A stretch of 36,491 nt of DNA, from contig JANXOE010000143.1 in NCBI GenBank assembly GCA_025353745.1, forward strand, positions 1 through 36,491, in the 5' to 3' direction. This DNA comes from Hymenobacter sp. (GTDB taxonomy: Bacteria > Bacteroidota > Bacteroidia > Cytophagales > Hymenobacteraceae). Position 1 is the first letter of the stretch; the number at the start of each line of letters is the position of its first letter. Shown here one piece after another: positions 7,035-14,730 of this stretch. The notes beneath the pieces are model-generated. The model was not told where the DNA came from, did not search any database, and was given only the letters and a program-made list of their open reading frames with translations. Made by a program: the position numbers and the translations under genes.

Positions 7035-8159
7035 ATGGCTTCCGACCCCAATAACCCCTTCACCCGCCGTCGCTTCCTCGGGGCCGCCGGCCTGCTGGCC
7101 GGCGGCCTGCCGTTTTTCTCCTTTGCCGGTTCCATTTCTCACCCTTCAAAAGCCTTGCTTATGAACACGCCGGAAGCCCCCAATCCTCCCATTACCGTAC
7201 ACGACTGGGCCACCGACCCGCACCTGGACCCGCAGGTGCGCGCCTTTCTCAAAGGCCTGAACACGGGCGGCCCCGGGCTGGAAACCCTCTCGCCGGTGGC
7301 CGCCCGGCAGGTTCTGGCCGATGCCCAAAAGGCCGCCAAAGTCGACTTGTCCGGGGTGGACGTCACCGAAAAGACGATCACGCAGGACGGCCTGACGGTG
7401 CCCTTGCACATCACGCGGCCCACGGGGGCGAGCGGCATTTTGCCCGTGTTCATGTTCATCCACGGCGGGGGCTGGGTGCTGGGCGATTTTCCCACCCACC
7501 GGCGCATGGTGCGCGATTTGGTGGTGCTCACGGGCTACGCCGGCGTGTTCATCAACTACACCCGCACGCCGGACGCTGCCTTTCCCACGGCCATCAACGA
7601 AATCTACGCCGCCACCAAGTGGGTGGCCGAGCACGGGGCCGAAATCAACGTGGACGGCCAGAACCTGGCCGTGGTGGGCAACAGTGTAGGCGGCAACATG
7701 ACGGCCGTCACCTGCCTGCAGGCCAAGGAGAAGGGAGGGCCCCGCATCAAGCTCCAGATCATGTTCTGGCCCATCGTGGACTCCAATTTCACCACGGAGT
7801 CGTACCAGCGGTACGGCCAGGACCGGTTCCTGACCACGCCCACGATGAAGTGGATGTACGACATGTACATTAAAGATCCCGCCAAGCGCAAAAATATCCA
7901 CGCCTCGCCGCTGCAGGCCACCATTGAGCAGCTGCGCGACCTGCCCCCGGCCCTGATCCAGGTGGCCGAGAACGACATCCTGCGCGACGAAGGCGAGGCC
8001 TACGGCCGCAAGCTGCGCGATGCCGGCGTGCCGGCCACGTGCATCCGCTACAACGGCGTGATCCACGATTTCGGCCTGCTCAACGGCCTGGCGGAGGTGC
8101 CGGCCACCAAATCGCTGTTTTACCACGCCGCCGCCCAACTCAAGCACTACCTGGGCTAA
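7035..8159 (+). CDS. Tat-exported alpha/beta hydrolase, hormone-sensitive-lipase family esterase
   Basis: A 374-residue carboxylesterase-type hydrolase. The N-terminus has a twin-arginine signal (RRRFLGAAGLLAGG), so it should be folded before export to the periplasm. The HSL-family oxyanion motif HGGGW is at residues 143-147, the nucleophile elbow GNSVGGN places Ser217, and the acid and base are probably Asp314 (AENDILRDE) and His344 (GVIHDFGLL). All catalytic parts are therefore present. The family hydrolyses short- to medium-chain esters; the natural substrate cannot be read from sequence. It follows the AhpD-like gene by 55 bases and may be co-transcribed with it. A start at the internal ATG near 7161 would lose the Tat signal, so 7035 is preferred. 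Confidence 0.92.
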   Translation: MASDPNNPFTRRRFLGAAGLLAGGLPFFSFAGSISHPSKALLMNTPEAPNPPITVHDWATDPHLDPQVRAFLKGLNTGGPGLETLSPVAARQVLADAQKAAKVDLSGVDVTEKTITQDGLTVPLHITRPTGASGILPVFMFIHGGGWVLGDFPTHRRMVRDLVVLTGYAGVFINYTRTPDAAFPTAINEIYAATKWVAEHGAEINVDGQNLAVVGNSVGGNMTAVTCLQAKEKGGPRIKLQIMFWPIVDSNFTTESYQRYGQDRFLTTPTMKWMYDMYIKDPAKRKNIHASPLQATIEQLRDLPPALIQVAENDILRDEGEAYGRKLRDAGVPATCIRYNGVIHDFGLLNGLAEVPATKSLFYHAAAQLKHYLG

Positions 8160-8241
8160 CCCCCGCCGGGCTTTGCAACCGAAGCGCCACGGCGGCCGTG
8201 CCGGGCCATTTTTTATTTCTCCATTCAACGGGTTGTTTGCC

Positions 8242-8688
8242 ATGAAATACAAAAAAATAAAAGCCGACAACCTCGACGTTTTCTATCGCGAAGCCGGCGA
8301 TAAGTCCAAGCCCGCCCGCCTGTCGCTGCCCGGATTTCCTGCCTCCTCGCTCATGTTCCGCGACCTAATGCGGGACTTAGAGGACCGGTACTACCTGGTG
8401 GCGCCGGACCATCCCGGCTTTGGCTGGGAAAGCTTTTCGAGCGTGGCGGAGTTCGAGTACATTTTTGACCGCTTGGCGCAGCTGATGGAAAGCTTTGTCC
8501 AGGCCCTGGGCCTGAAAAAAATGGCCATCTACGTCATGGACTGCGGGGCCCCGGCCGGGTTCCGCACGGCCGCGCACCACCGGAGGAGGTGAGCGCGCTG
8601 CTCATCGTGCAAAACGGCAACGCCTGCGACGAAGGCCTGGAAACTTTTTGGGCCCCCGTCAAGGCGTACTGGAAAGATAGCCAGTAGG
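8242..8688 (+). pseudogene. frameshifted and truncated epoxide-hydrolase-like alpha/beta hydrolase
   Basis: The reading frame begins like a soluble epoxide hydrolase or haloalkane dehalogenase relative (DNLDVFYREAGD, LVAPDHPGFGWESF, LKKMAIYVMDCGAPAGFR). Two defects show it is dead. The frame breaks near 8577-8585; the shifted frame continues family-like sequence (EEVSALLIVQNGNA, ETFWAPVKAYWKDSQ) to a stop at 8686-8688. The C-terminal half with the rest of the cap, the catalytic acid and the histidine is absent. In addition the oxyanion HGFP motif reads PGFP, a His-to-Pro change. A normal protein has roughly 290-300 residues. Confidence 0.82.
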
Positions 8689-8818
8689 CTGGAGGAAGCC
8701 CACAAAGTAGAGGCCGAGCTCATCGACAAATTCACGCAAAAAATGTGCCCCGGTAACCGTCCAGGCGGGCCGGTGGCGCAGCCCGCCGCAGGCCCTCTCC
8801 GCTAACCTACCCCAACCA

Positions 8819-9616
8819 ATGACCGCCCCGGAAGCTGGATTATTCTTCGGTGCCGCCGTCCTCGGCGGCGGCCTGAACGCGGTGGCCGGCGGGGGCGGCT
8901 TCCTGGCCATGCTGCCGCCCCTGGTGCTCACCAACGTGCCGCCGCTGCGGGCCAACGCCATGATCGCCGTGGCGCTGTGGCCCGGCTCGCTGACCAGTGC
9001 GCTGGCCACTGCCCGCCCACCGGTGCCGCGCCGGTGGGCGGCGGTAGCCGGGCTGCTACTGGCCAGCTCTGCCGGGGCCGTAGCGGGGGCCACGCTGATG
9101 CTGCGCACTCCGCCCCGGGTTTTTCTGCACTTGGTACCCTTCCTTGTGCTGGCCACCACGCTGCTTTTCGCGGCCAGCGGGCGGCTGGTGGCCCGGCACC
9201 GGGTGAACGGCGATACTTCTCCGGAAGCCAACGACATGGTGCCGCCGCTGACGGCGGCCGTACTGCTCAGCCAGCTGCTCATCGGCGTGTACGGGGGGTA
9301 TTTCGGGGCCAACCTTGGCTTGGTGCTGCTGGCCTCGCTGGGCTTGGCCGGCATGCGAAACCAGCACGCCATCAACGCCCTCAAAACGCAGCTGGCGTTG
9401 TGCAACGGGGCCGTCACGGCCGGGGTGTACACGTTTTCGGGCGTGGTGCTCTGGCCCCTGGCGCTGGTGCTGATCGCCGGGACCGTCGTGGGCGGCTGGG
9501 CCGGCAGTCGCTACGGCCACCGGTTTGCCGGCGATTGGCTGCACCGGGGCATCGTGGCCGCGGGCCTCGCCATAAGCGGGTTTTTGTTTTTTAAAGTTTA
9601 CGTGCTGTCTGCCTGA
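8819..9616 (+). CDS. TauE/SafE (TSUP) family membrane exporter
   Basis: A 265-residue polytopic membrane protein. Two homologous halves typical of the TSUP family are visible: GGGLNAVAGGGGFLAMLPPLVLT near residues 16-38 and YGGYFGANLGLVLLASLGL near 160-178, each with a glycine-rich turn in a membrane segment; about seven or eight hydrophobic segments in total. Family members move sulfite, sulfoacetate or other small sulfur and carboxylate anions; the substrate cannot be assigned. It starts 130 bases after the broken hydrolase and is followed by a deaminase. The stop region is duplicated (see repeat at 9607). Confidence 0.88.
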   Translation: MTAPEAGLFFGAAVLGGGLNAVAGGGGFLAMLPPLVLTNVPPLRANAMIAVALWPGSLTSALATARPPVPRRWAAVAGLLLASSAGAVAGATLMLRTPPRVFLHLVPFLVLATTLLFAASGRLVARHRVNGDTSPEANDMVPPLTAAVLLSQLLIGVYGGYFGANLGLVLLASLGLAGMRNQHAINALKTQLALCNGAVTAGVYTFSGVVLWPLALVLIAGTVVGGWAGSRYGHRFAGDWLHRGIVAAGLAISGFLFFKVYVLSA

Positions 9617-9636
9617 GGCCAGTCTGCCTGAGGCAG
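9607..9636. repeat. 13-bp direct repeat over the tauE stop codon
   Basis: GTCTGCCTGAGGC occurs at 9607-9619 and at 9622-9634 (period 15). The first copy contains the TGA stop of the TauE-like gene. The second copy lies inside a perfect odd palindrome, CTGCCT-G-AGGCAG. It looks like a small tandem duplication and has no T tract after it. Confidence 0.5.
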
Positions 9637-9674
9637 CGCTGACAACCGTTTTTAACACAATTTAATTTAACGGC

Positions 9675-10100
9675 ATGAGCCCGCCTTCCCCGTTTTGGCA
9701 CCAGCAGCACCTGCGGCGCTGCCGCGAGCTGGCGGCGGAAGCGGCGCGGCAGGGCGAGTCGCCGGTGGGGGCCCTCATTGCTCTGGAAGGCGTCGTCGTT
9801 GCCGAGGGCCGGGAGGGGAGCCGCCAAGCCCAGGACATAACCTGCCACGCAGAAGTGGTGGCCATCCGGGCGGCCTGCCGGGCCCTGAACCAGCCCAAGC
9901 TAACGGGCTACGTCCTCTATTCGAGCCACGAACCCTGTATTCTGTGTTCTTACGTCATCCGCCATACGCGCCTGGCGGGGGTGTTTTTTGGGCAGTTTGT
10001 GCCCCACATTGGCGGCCTGACCTCGGCTTACCCGCTGCTGGCGGCCGCTGACATCCCCATTTGGGACGCCCCACCACTGAGCGAGCTGCTCGACATCTGA
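9675..10100 (+). CDS. CMP/dCMP-type nucleoside deaminase
   Basis: A 141-residue cytoplasmic zinc deaminase of the cytidine deaminase-like superfamily. The zinc site is intact: HAE at residues 58-60 with the proton-shuttling Glu60, and PCxxC with Cys88 and Cys91 in SHEPCILCSYVIR. The ESPVGALI stretch near residue 28 is the substrate-pocket strand. The length and the Cys-rich loop resemble the guanine deaminase / tRNA-adenosine deaminase branch, but it lacks the usual TadA signature, so it is best left as a nucleoside or base deaminase. It sits between a TSUP exporter and a PPOX-like flavoprotein on the same strand with gaps under 100 bases, so a shared transcript is possible. Confidence 0.88.
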   Translation: MSPPSPFWHQQHLRRCRELAAEAARQGESPVGALIALEGVVVAEGREGSRQAQDITCHAEVVAIRAACRALNQPKLTGYVLYSSHEPCILCSYVIRHTRLAGVFFGQFVPHIGGLTSAYPLLAAADIPIWDAPPLSELLDI

Positions 10101-10190
10101 TGCTTGGCAAGTGCCAAGCAAAGGCCCTGAAAATCGGCGTTCGCCGCCCTTCAACCCATTCCCGACCTGCTTCCACGCCGGTTACGCCCC

Positions 10191-11132
10191 ATGAAGACGA
10201 TTCCTTACCACAGCGGCGAAGTGGCCGTGCAGGAACAAGCTGGCACCCGGCCCATGGCGGCCCACCTGGCCCAAATCCTGCAAACGGAGTTCCCGGCCCG
10301 GGCCCGCGCCTTTCTGGGGGGCCAGCCGCTGTTGGTGGTGAGCAGCGCCGACGCGCAAGGCCGGCTGTGGGCCTCCGTGCTGACCGGCGCGCCGGGCTTT
10401 ATCCGGGCCCCCGACGCGCGCACGCTGCACGTGGCGGCCCGGCCGGTGCCCGGCGACGTGCTGGCCGCCAACCTGGCCGCCGACGCCGCGCTCGGGGCCC
10501 TCGTCATCGATTTTGAGACGCGGCACCGCATCCGGCTCAACGGCCGGGCCCACTGGGCCGCCGACGGGCTCGTGGTGGCGCTCGACGAGGTGTTCACCAA
10601 TTGCCCCCGGTACATTCAGGCGCGGGAATGGCACGCCCGGCCCGGCCCGCCCGCGCCCCCGCAGGCCGGCGCCGTGGCCGCGGCGCTCACGCCCGCGCTT
10701 GAGGAGTGGATTGGGCGGGCCGATACGTTTTTTCTGGCCAGCGCCCACGCCAGCGCCGGCCTCGACGTGTCGCACCGGGGCGGCCTGCCCGGCTTTGTGC
10801 GCGTGGTGGACGCGCACACGCTGGAGTGGCCGGATTACAACGGCAACGGCATGTTTCAGTCGCTGGGCAACCTGGCCCTGGACCCGCGGGCCGGGCTGCT
10901 GTTTCCTGATTTTGCGACCGGGCACGTGCTCCAGCTCACGGGCCAGGCCCGCACCGATTGGGACCCGGCCCACGCCCGGCACTTTCCCGGCGCCGAGCGG
11001 GTGGTGGCCTTCCAGGTGGCCGAAGCCCGGACCCTGTGCGACGCGCTGCCGCTGCAGTGGGCGTTCGGGTCGTACTCCCCGTTCAACCCGCCGGTTGGCA
11101 GTCCGGCGGGCCCGGAAAGTCTTTCGCAGTAA
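10191..11132 (+). CDS. pyridoxamine 5'-phosphate oxidase-like flavin-binding protein
   Basis: A 313-residue protein with two copies of the FMN-binding split barrel. The first covers roughly residues 25-145 (QPLLVVSSADAQGRLWASVLTG) and the second roughly 165-300 (ADTFFLASAHASAGLDVSHRGG, then NGNGMFQSLGNLALDPRAGLLF). The PDYNGNGMFQSLGN segment is characteristic of this PPOX-like family, whose members bind FMN or F420 and are often fused to a ferredoxin-reductase module; here that module is absent. No signal peptide, so cytoplasmic. The reaction is unknown. It starts 90 bases after the deaminase. Confidence 0.85.
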   Translation: MKTIPYHSGEVAVQEQAGTRPMAAHLAQILQTEFPARARAFLGGQPLLVVSSADAQGRLWASVLTGAPGFIRAPDARTLHVAARPVPGDVLAANLAADAALGALVIDFETRHRIRLNGRAHWAADGLVVALDEVFTNCPRYIQAREWHARPGPPAPPQAGAVAAALTPALEEWIGRADTFFLASAHASAGLDVSHRGGLPGFVRVVDAHTLEWPDYNGNGMFQSLGNLALDPRAGLLFPDFATGHVLQLTGQARTDWDPAHARHFPGAERVVAFQVAEARTLCDALPLQWAFGSYSPFNPPVGSPAGPESLSQ

Positions 11133-11197
11133 AAGTGCCCGGCGGGCCTTGTTTCAGATTGTCACCAAATCAGGCTTTCACCAAAAACCCCGACCCG

Positions 11198-11983
11198 ATG
11201 TTTCGTCTCCATCTCCTTGCGCTAAGCGCCCTGCTTGTTCTCCTTCTGGCCCCCTCCCTCCCCGCGGCGGCGCAGGCCCCAGGGCCCTCCAAAGGGGCCA
11301 AAAACGTGGTGCTGGTGCACGGCGCTTTTGCTGATGGCTCCAGCTGGGCGAAGGTTATTCCGCTGCTACAAGCCAAAGGGTTTAACGTGATTGCCGTGCA
11401 AAACCCGCTCACGTCGTTGGCCGACGACGTGGCGGCCACCAAGCGGGCCCTGGCCCTGGTGAGCGGCCCGGTGCTGCTGGTGGGCCACTCCTGGGCGGGC
11501 ATGGTGATTACCGAGGCCGGCAACGACCCCAAGGTGAGCGGCTTGGTCTACATATCGGGCTTGGTTCCCGACGATGGGCAGTCCGTGGGGGACGTGCTGC
11601 AAGGCCAGCCGGCCATGCCGGGCAACGCCGAATTCCGCGTGGACGCCGCCGGCTTCCAGTCGCTGACGATGAAAGGCATGCTCGAGGATTTTGCCCAGGA
11701 CCTGCCCGTGGCGGAGCGCAAGCTGATCTTTGCCACCCAGGGGCCCTGGGCCAAGAGCGCGTTGAGCGAAAAGGTGACCACCGCGGCCTGGAAAACCAAG
11801 CCTTCCTGGGTCATCGTCGACACCGAAGACCGCATGATCAGCCCGGAGCTGGAACGGGCCCAGGCCAAGCGCATGAAGGCCACGACGCTCGAGCTCAAGG
11901 CCAGCCACGTGTCGATCGTGTCGCAGCCGGCGAAGGTAGCCGCGTTCATCATTGCTGCTGCGGAGAAGCTGCCGGCCCAGTAG
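11198..11983 (+). CDS. secreted alpha/beta hydrolase (salicylate-esterase/EstC-like)
   Basis: A 261-residue alpha/beta hydrolase with a Sec signal peptide (MFRLHLLALSALLVLLLAPS, cleavage after the AAAQA region). The oxyanion and N-terminal motif is VLVHGAFADGSSW, the nucleophile is Ser98 in GHSWAG, and probable partners are Asp211 (VDTEDRM) and His237 (KASHVSIV), so the triad is complete. This short branch resembles bacterial EstC and plant SABP2-type esterases. The long ORF in the track starting at 10958 is the same frame run backwards into the PPOX-like gene; the ATG at 11198 begins the signal peptide and is preferred. The substrate is unknown. Confidence 0.9.
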   Translation: MFRLHLLALSALLVLLLAPSLPAAAQAPGPSKGAKNVVLVHGAFADGSSWAKVIPLLQAKGFNVIAVQNPLTSLADDVAATKRALALVSGPVLLVGHSWAGMVITEAGNDPKVSGLVYISGLVPDDGQSVGDVLQGQPAMPGNAEFRVDAAGFQSLTMKGMLEDFAQDLPVAERKLIFATQGPWAKSALSEKVTTAAWKTKPSWVIVDTEDRMISPELERAQAKRMKATTLELKASHVSIVSQPAKVAAFIIAAAEKLPAQ

Positions 11984-12120
11984 GGGCCTCCCGGGGGGGG
12001 GCGCCGGGCCCGGCGCTTCCCTCTTTGCCAAGCCTCAAGCTTACTGGTTGGCCCGCTTCCTGCCACGGCCCCGCTGTTTTCTGGTTCTCTGGTTGCTTCA
12101 CCCCCTAAAAAAGCAATGCG

Positions 12121-12801
12121 ATGCAAGTCACCTATTACGGCCATTCCTGTTTCGCGGTAGTGGCGGGGGGCAAGCGCCTGTTATTCGACCCTTTTGTTTC
12201 GGGCAATGAGCTGGCCAAGCACATCCGCCTGGACGACATCGAAGCCGACTATATTTTCGTGTCGCACGGCCATTTCGACCACGTGCTCGATGTCGTTGCC
12301 CTGGCCAACCGCACCGGGGCCCTGGTGTTGGGGATTTGGGAGCTCTACGAATATTTTGGCCAGCAAGGGGTGAAAAACGTGCATCCGATCAACCCGGGCG
12401 GCAAGTTCACCTTTGACTTTGGCACCGTGAAAGCGGTTATCGCCCAACACTCCAGCAGCCTGCCGGACGGGCGCTACGCCGGGGTGGCCTGCGGGTTCGT
12501 GTTCAAAACCGCCGATGGCAACTTTTACTACAGCGGCGATACGGCCCTGACGCTGGACATGACCCTCATTCCCGCCTGGGCCGCGCTCGACTTTGCCGTG
12601 CTGCCCATCGGGGATGGGCTGACGATGGGCGTGGACGAGGCCATCGAAGCGGCCCAGTTCGTGAAAGCCACCAAGGTGCTTGGGGTGCACTACGACACGT
12701 TCCCGTTCATCAAAATCGACAAACCCGCGGCGCTTCAGGCATTCGAGAGAGCTGGCTTGACGCTGTATTTGCCCGCCATCGGGGCCAGCATCGACCTGTA
12801 A
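12121..12801 (+). CDS. UPF0173-type metal-dependent hydrolase (MBL fold)
   Basis: A 226-residue cytoplasmic metallo-beta-lactamase-fold protein that matches the UPF0173 family from end to end (begins MQVTYYGHSCF). The two-metal site is visible as SHGHFDH with His49, His51, Asp53 and His54; further ligands are AQHSSS, YSGDTAL and GVHYDTFP. UPF0173 members are widely conserved and are thought to hydrolyse small phosphorylated or ester substrates, but no reaction is settled. It has its own short upstream gap of 137 bases. There is no signal peptide, unlike the MBL pair downstream. Confidence 0.92.
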   Translation: MQVTYYGHSCFAVVAGGKRLLFDPFVSGNELAKHIRLDDIEADYIFVSHGHFDHVLDVVALANRTGALVLGIWELYEYFGQQGVKNVHPINPGGKFTFDFGTVKAVIAQHSSSLPDGRYAGVACGFVFKTADGNFYYSGDTALTLDMTLIPAWAALDFAVLPIGDGLTMGVDEAIEAAQFVKATKVLGVHYDTFPFIKIDKPAALQAFERAGLTLYLPAIGASIDL

Positions 12802-12957
12802 GGCCAGCAAGCCGCCCCGGGCCGAAAGCCGCCGGGGGCCCCCTGGCATCTGGTCCAAAAAGCCCTTGCCGTTGCGAATACTCCACCAACCCTGATTCGT
12901 TTTTGGTACCCCACCAGCAGGTGCGGTCGTTGCTGACACTGCCTTACCCCAGACGCC

Positions 12958-13443
12958 ATGGCACCCTCCCTCATGTACCTTTTCCTTATCGGCTGCTCGG
13001 TTGTAGGGCTGGCCTTCAACGCCGCGGCCCAGGCGCCGGCCCAGCCCTCGGCCCGGGACGTGCGCGGGGCCGCCCCCGTGGTGCCGCTGGCTTCCGAGCC
13101 GCCGGCCAGGCTGGTGGTCGATCCGCCGCTGCCCGGGCCGTTGGCCCTGGGGCGGGTCGTCATCCAGTACCGGACGGAAAACCTGCACATCGTGCCGGTT
13201 TACGGTCCGGCGGCGCTGGACGTCTCCCCGCGCATCGGCCACATCCACGTGACCGTCGACGGCACGCCGTGGCACTGGGCCGATGCCAGCGGCGAGCCGC
13301 TCATCCTCAACGGCTTCCCGCCGGGCCCCCACCGCATTCTGATCGAGCTGGTCGACCCGACCCACAAGCTCATCGGCAGCGAACGCCAAACCATCTCTTT
13401 CGTGGTGCCGGCCCCGAAGGCCCCCAGCGCGCCCCCCCGCTGA
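12958..13443 (+). CDS. exported DUF6130 family protein
   Basis: A 161-residue protein with a signal peptide (residues 1-26, ending AFNAAAQA), a proline/alanine-rich linker, then one beta-sandwich-like domain with RLVVDPPLPGPL, VVIQYRTENLHIVPVYG, RIGHIHVTVD and NGFPPGPHRILIELVD. I recognise this as DUF6130, a family of exported proteins of unknown function. The GHIHVTVDGTPWHW segment is rich in His and Trp and could bind metal, but that is only a suggestion. It lies between the UPF0173 gene and the tandem MBL genes. An ATG at 12973 is an alternative start. Confidence 0.75.
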   Translation: MAPSLMYLFLIGCSVVGLAFNAAAQAPAQPSARDVRGAAPVVPLASEPPARLVVDPPLPGPLALGRVVIQYRTENLHIVPVYGPAALDVSPRIGHIHVTVDGTPWHWADASGEPLILNGFPPGPHRILIELVDPTHKLIGSERQTISFVVPAPKAPSAPPR

Positions 13444-13527
13444 AGCGAGGGCCCCGGGGCCCCTGTCGGGCCATCGGGCTTTGGGCCCCGGCAGCGCCAA
13501 TTGTGGCGTCTTTGCTCCAGGAGTGTT

Positions 13528-13559
13528 TTTGATAAATCGCATTGTAATTCAGTACTTTG
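13528..13559 (+). promoter_or_regulatory. candidate promoter for the first tandem MBL gene
   Basis: TTTG at 13528-13531, a 20-base spacer, then GTACTTTG at 13552-13559. The Bacteroidota housekeeping promoter is TTTG, 19-21 bases, TAnnTTTG; the -7 box matches 4 of its 6 defined positions (the leading TA is absent). The ATG follows 21 bases after the box. Confidence 0.45.
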
Positions 13560-13580
13560 ACACCTTTAATCATCAGAACC

Positions 13581-14540
13581 ATGAACACTTCACGCGAAGA
13601 TTTTGCCATGAACCGCCGCCGGTTTATCGGGTCCAGCGGCCTGCTGGCCGCCGGCCTCTGGCTGTTCCCCGAAGACCTGTTTGCCCAGGCACAAAGCCCG
13701 GTCATCACCATCATAAACGCGGCCAAAACGGCCAAAATCCAGGTCACAAAGCTGCGGGGCAACATCAGTATGCTCGAAGGCTCGGGCGGCAACGTGGCCG
13801 TTCTCAACGGCCCCCAGGGCAAGCTGCTCGTCGACGCCGGCATCGGCGTCTCCAAAGTGAACATGGCGGCGGCCCTGAAATCCCTCGGGCCCCAGCCCAT
13901 CAAGTACCTGATCAACACCCACTGGCATTTCGACCACACCTATGGCAACGAGTGGCTGCACCGGGCCGGGGCCACCATCGTTTCGCACGAAACCACGTTG
14001 AAGCACCTCCACAAAACGGTTCGGGTGGAAGACTGGAACTACACCTTTCCGCCGGCCCCCCAGGCCGCCTGGCCGACCGTTGTTTTTAAAGACGAGAAGG
14101 TGCTGCATTTCAACGGCGAGGCCATTGAGATGAAGCTCTACCCGCCCGCGCACACCGATTGCGACATCTCCGTCTACTTTCCCAAAGCCGACGTCCTGCA
14201 CGTGGCCGACACGTTTTGGAACGGCTATTATCCGTTCATTGACTACTCCACCGGCGGCAGCATCAACGGGTCGATTGCGGCGGCCGAGCGAAACGTGGCC
14301 CACGCCACGGCGCACACCATCGTCATCCCCGGCCACGGCCCCGTGGGCAACCGGGCGCAGCTCGTCGAGTTCCGCGACATGCTGGTCGCGGTGCGGGACA
14401 AGGTGGCGGCGTCGAAAAAGCAAGGCAAATCGGTGGCGGAAGTGGTGGCCGAGAAGCCCACCGCCAGCTTTGACGCGAAATGGGGCGGCTTCGTCATTGA
14501 CGGCAAAACCTTCACCAACCTGGTGTACAAAGGGGTGTGA
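13581..14540 (+). CDS. Tat-exported MBL-fold metallo-hydrolase, copy 1
   Basis: A 319-residue class B metallo-beta-lactamase-fold protein. A twin-arginine signal (NRRRFIGSSGLLAAG) begins at residue 10, so it should act in the periplasm. Metal ligands follow the order HWHFDH (His114, His116, Asp118, His119), AHTDCD near residue 192 and PGHGP near 251. The layout (SMLEGSGGNVAVLNG, VDAGI, LINTHWHFDHTYGNE) is that of quinoprotein-relay-type or SoxH-like MBL hydrolases; the substrate is unknown. A start at the internal ATG 13608 would also keep the Tat motif. It is followed by a strong terminator and then by a near-identical second copy. Confidence 0.9.
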   Translation: MNTSREDFAMNRRRFIGSSGLLAAGLWLFPEDLFAQAQSPVITIINAAKTAKIQVTKLRGNISMLEGSGGNVAVLNGPQGKLLVDAGIGVSKVNMAAALKSLGPQPIKYLINTHWHFDHTYGNEWLHRAGATIVSHETTLKHLHKTVRVEDWNYTFPPAPQAAWPTVVFKDEKVLHFNGEAIEMKLYPPAHTDCDISVYFPKADVLHVADTFWNGYYPFIDYSTGGSINGSIAAAERNVAHATAHTIVIPGHGPVGNRAQLVEFRDMLVAVRDKVAASKKQGKSVAEVVAEKPTASFDAKWGGFVIDGKTFTNLVYKGV

Positions 14541-14566
14541 GGGAGTAGAAGAACCGTGTTCGGTGG

Positions 14567-14609
14567 AATCGGCCGGGCCCGAACTTTGGTTTGTGCCCGG
14601 CCGATTTTT
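14567..14609 (+). terminator. rho-independent terminator after MBL copy 1
   Basis: A perfect 12-bp stem, AATCGGCCGGGC (14567-14578) with GCCCGGCCGATT (14595-14606), a 16-base loop and a T run to 14609. It lies 26 bases after the stop of copy 1, so copy 2 must be transcribed mainly from its own promoter. Confidence 0.85.
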
Positions 14610-14730
14610 GGGCGAAGGCCCAAAGCAAGGTGGGGTTGTCCGGGTTGCATTTAGGGAATTCATCGCCTGCCCACTGCCCGTTTTATTTGCCTTCGTTCGC
14701 GCGGGCCCACCCTTTCAAAAATCAGCAATC

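Noticed and set aside
10958-11197. upstream extension of the secreted alpha/beta hydrolase
   Set aside because: It overlaps the PPOX-like gene in another frame, and the true signal peptide starts at 11198.
14239-14730. upstream extension of MBL copy 2 in the ORF track
   Set aside because: The open frame passes out of frame through copy 1 and through a terminator; the ATG at 14731 matches the start of copy 1.
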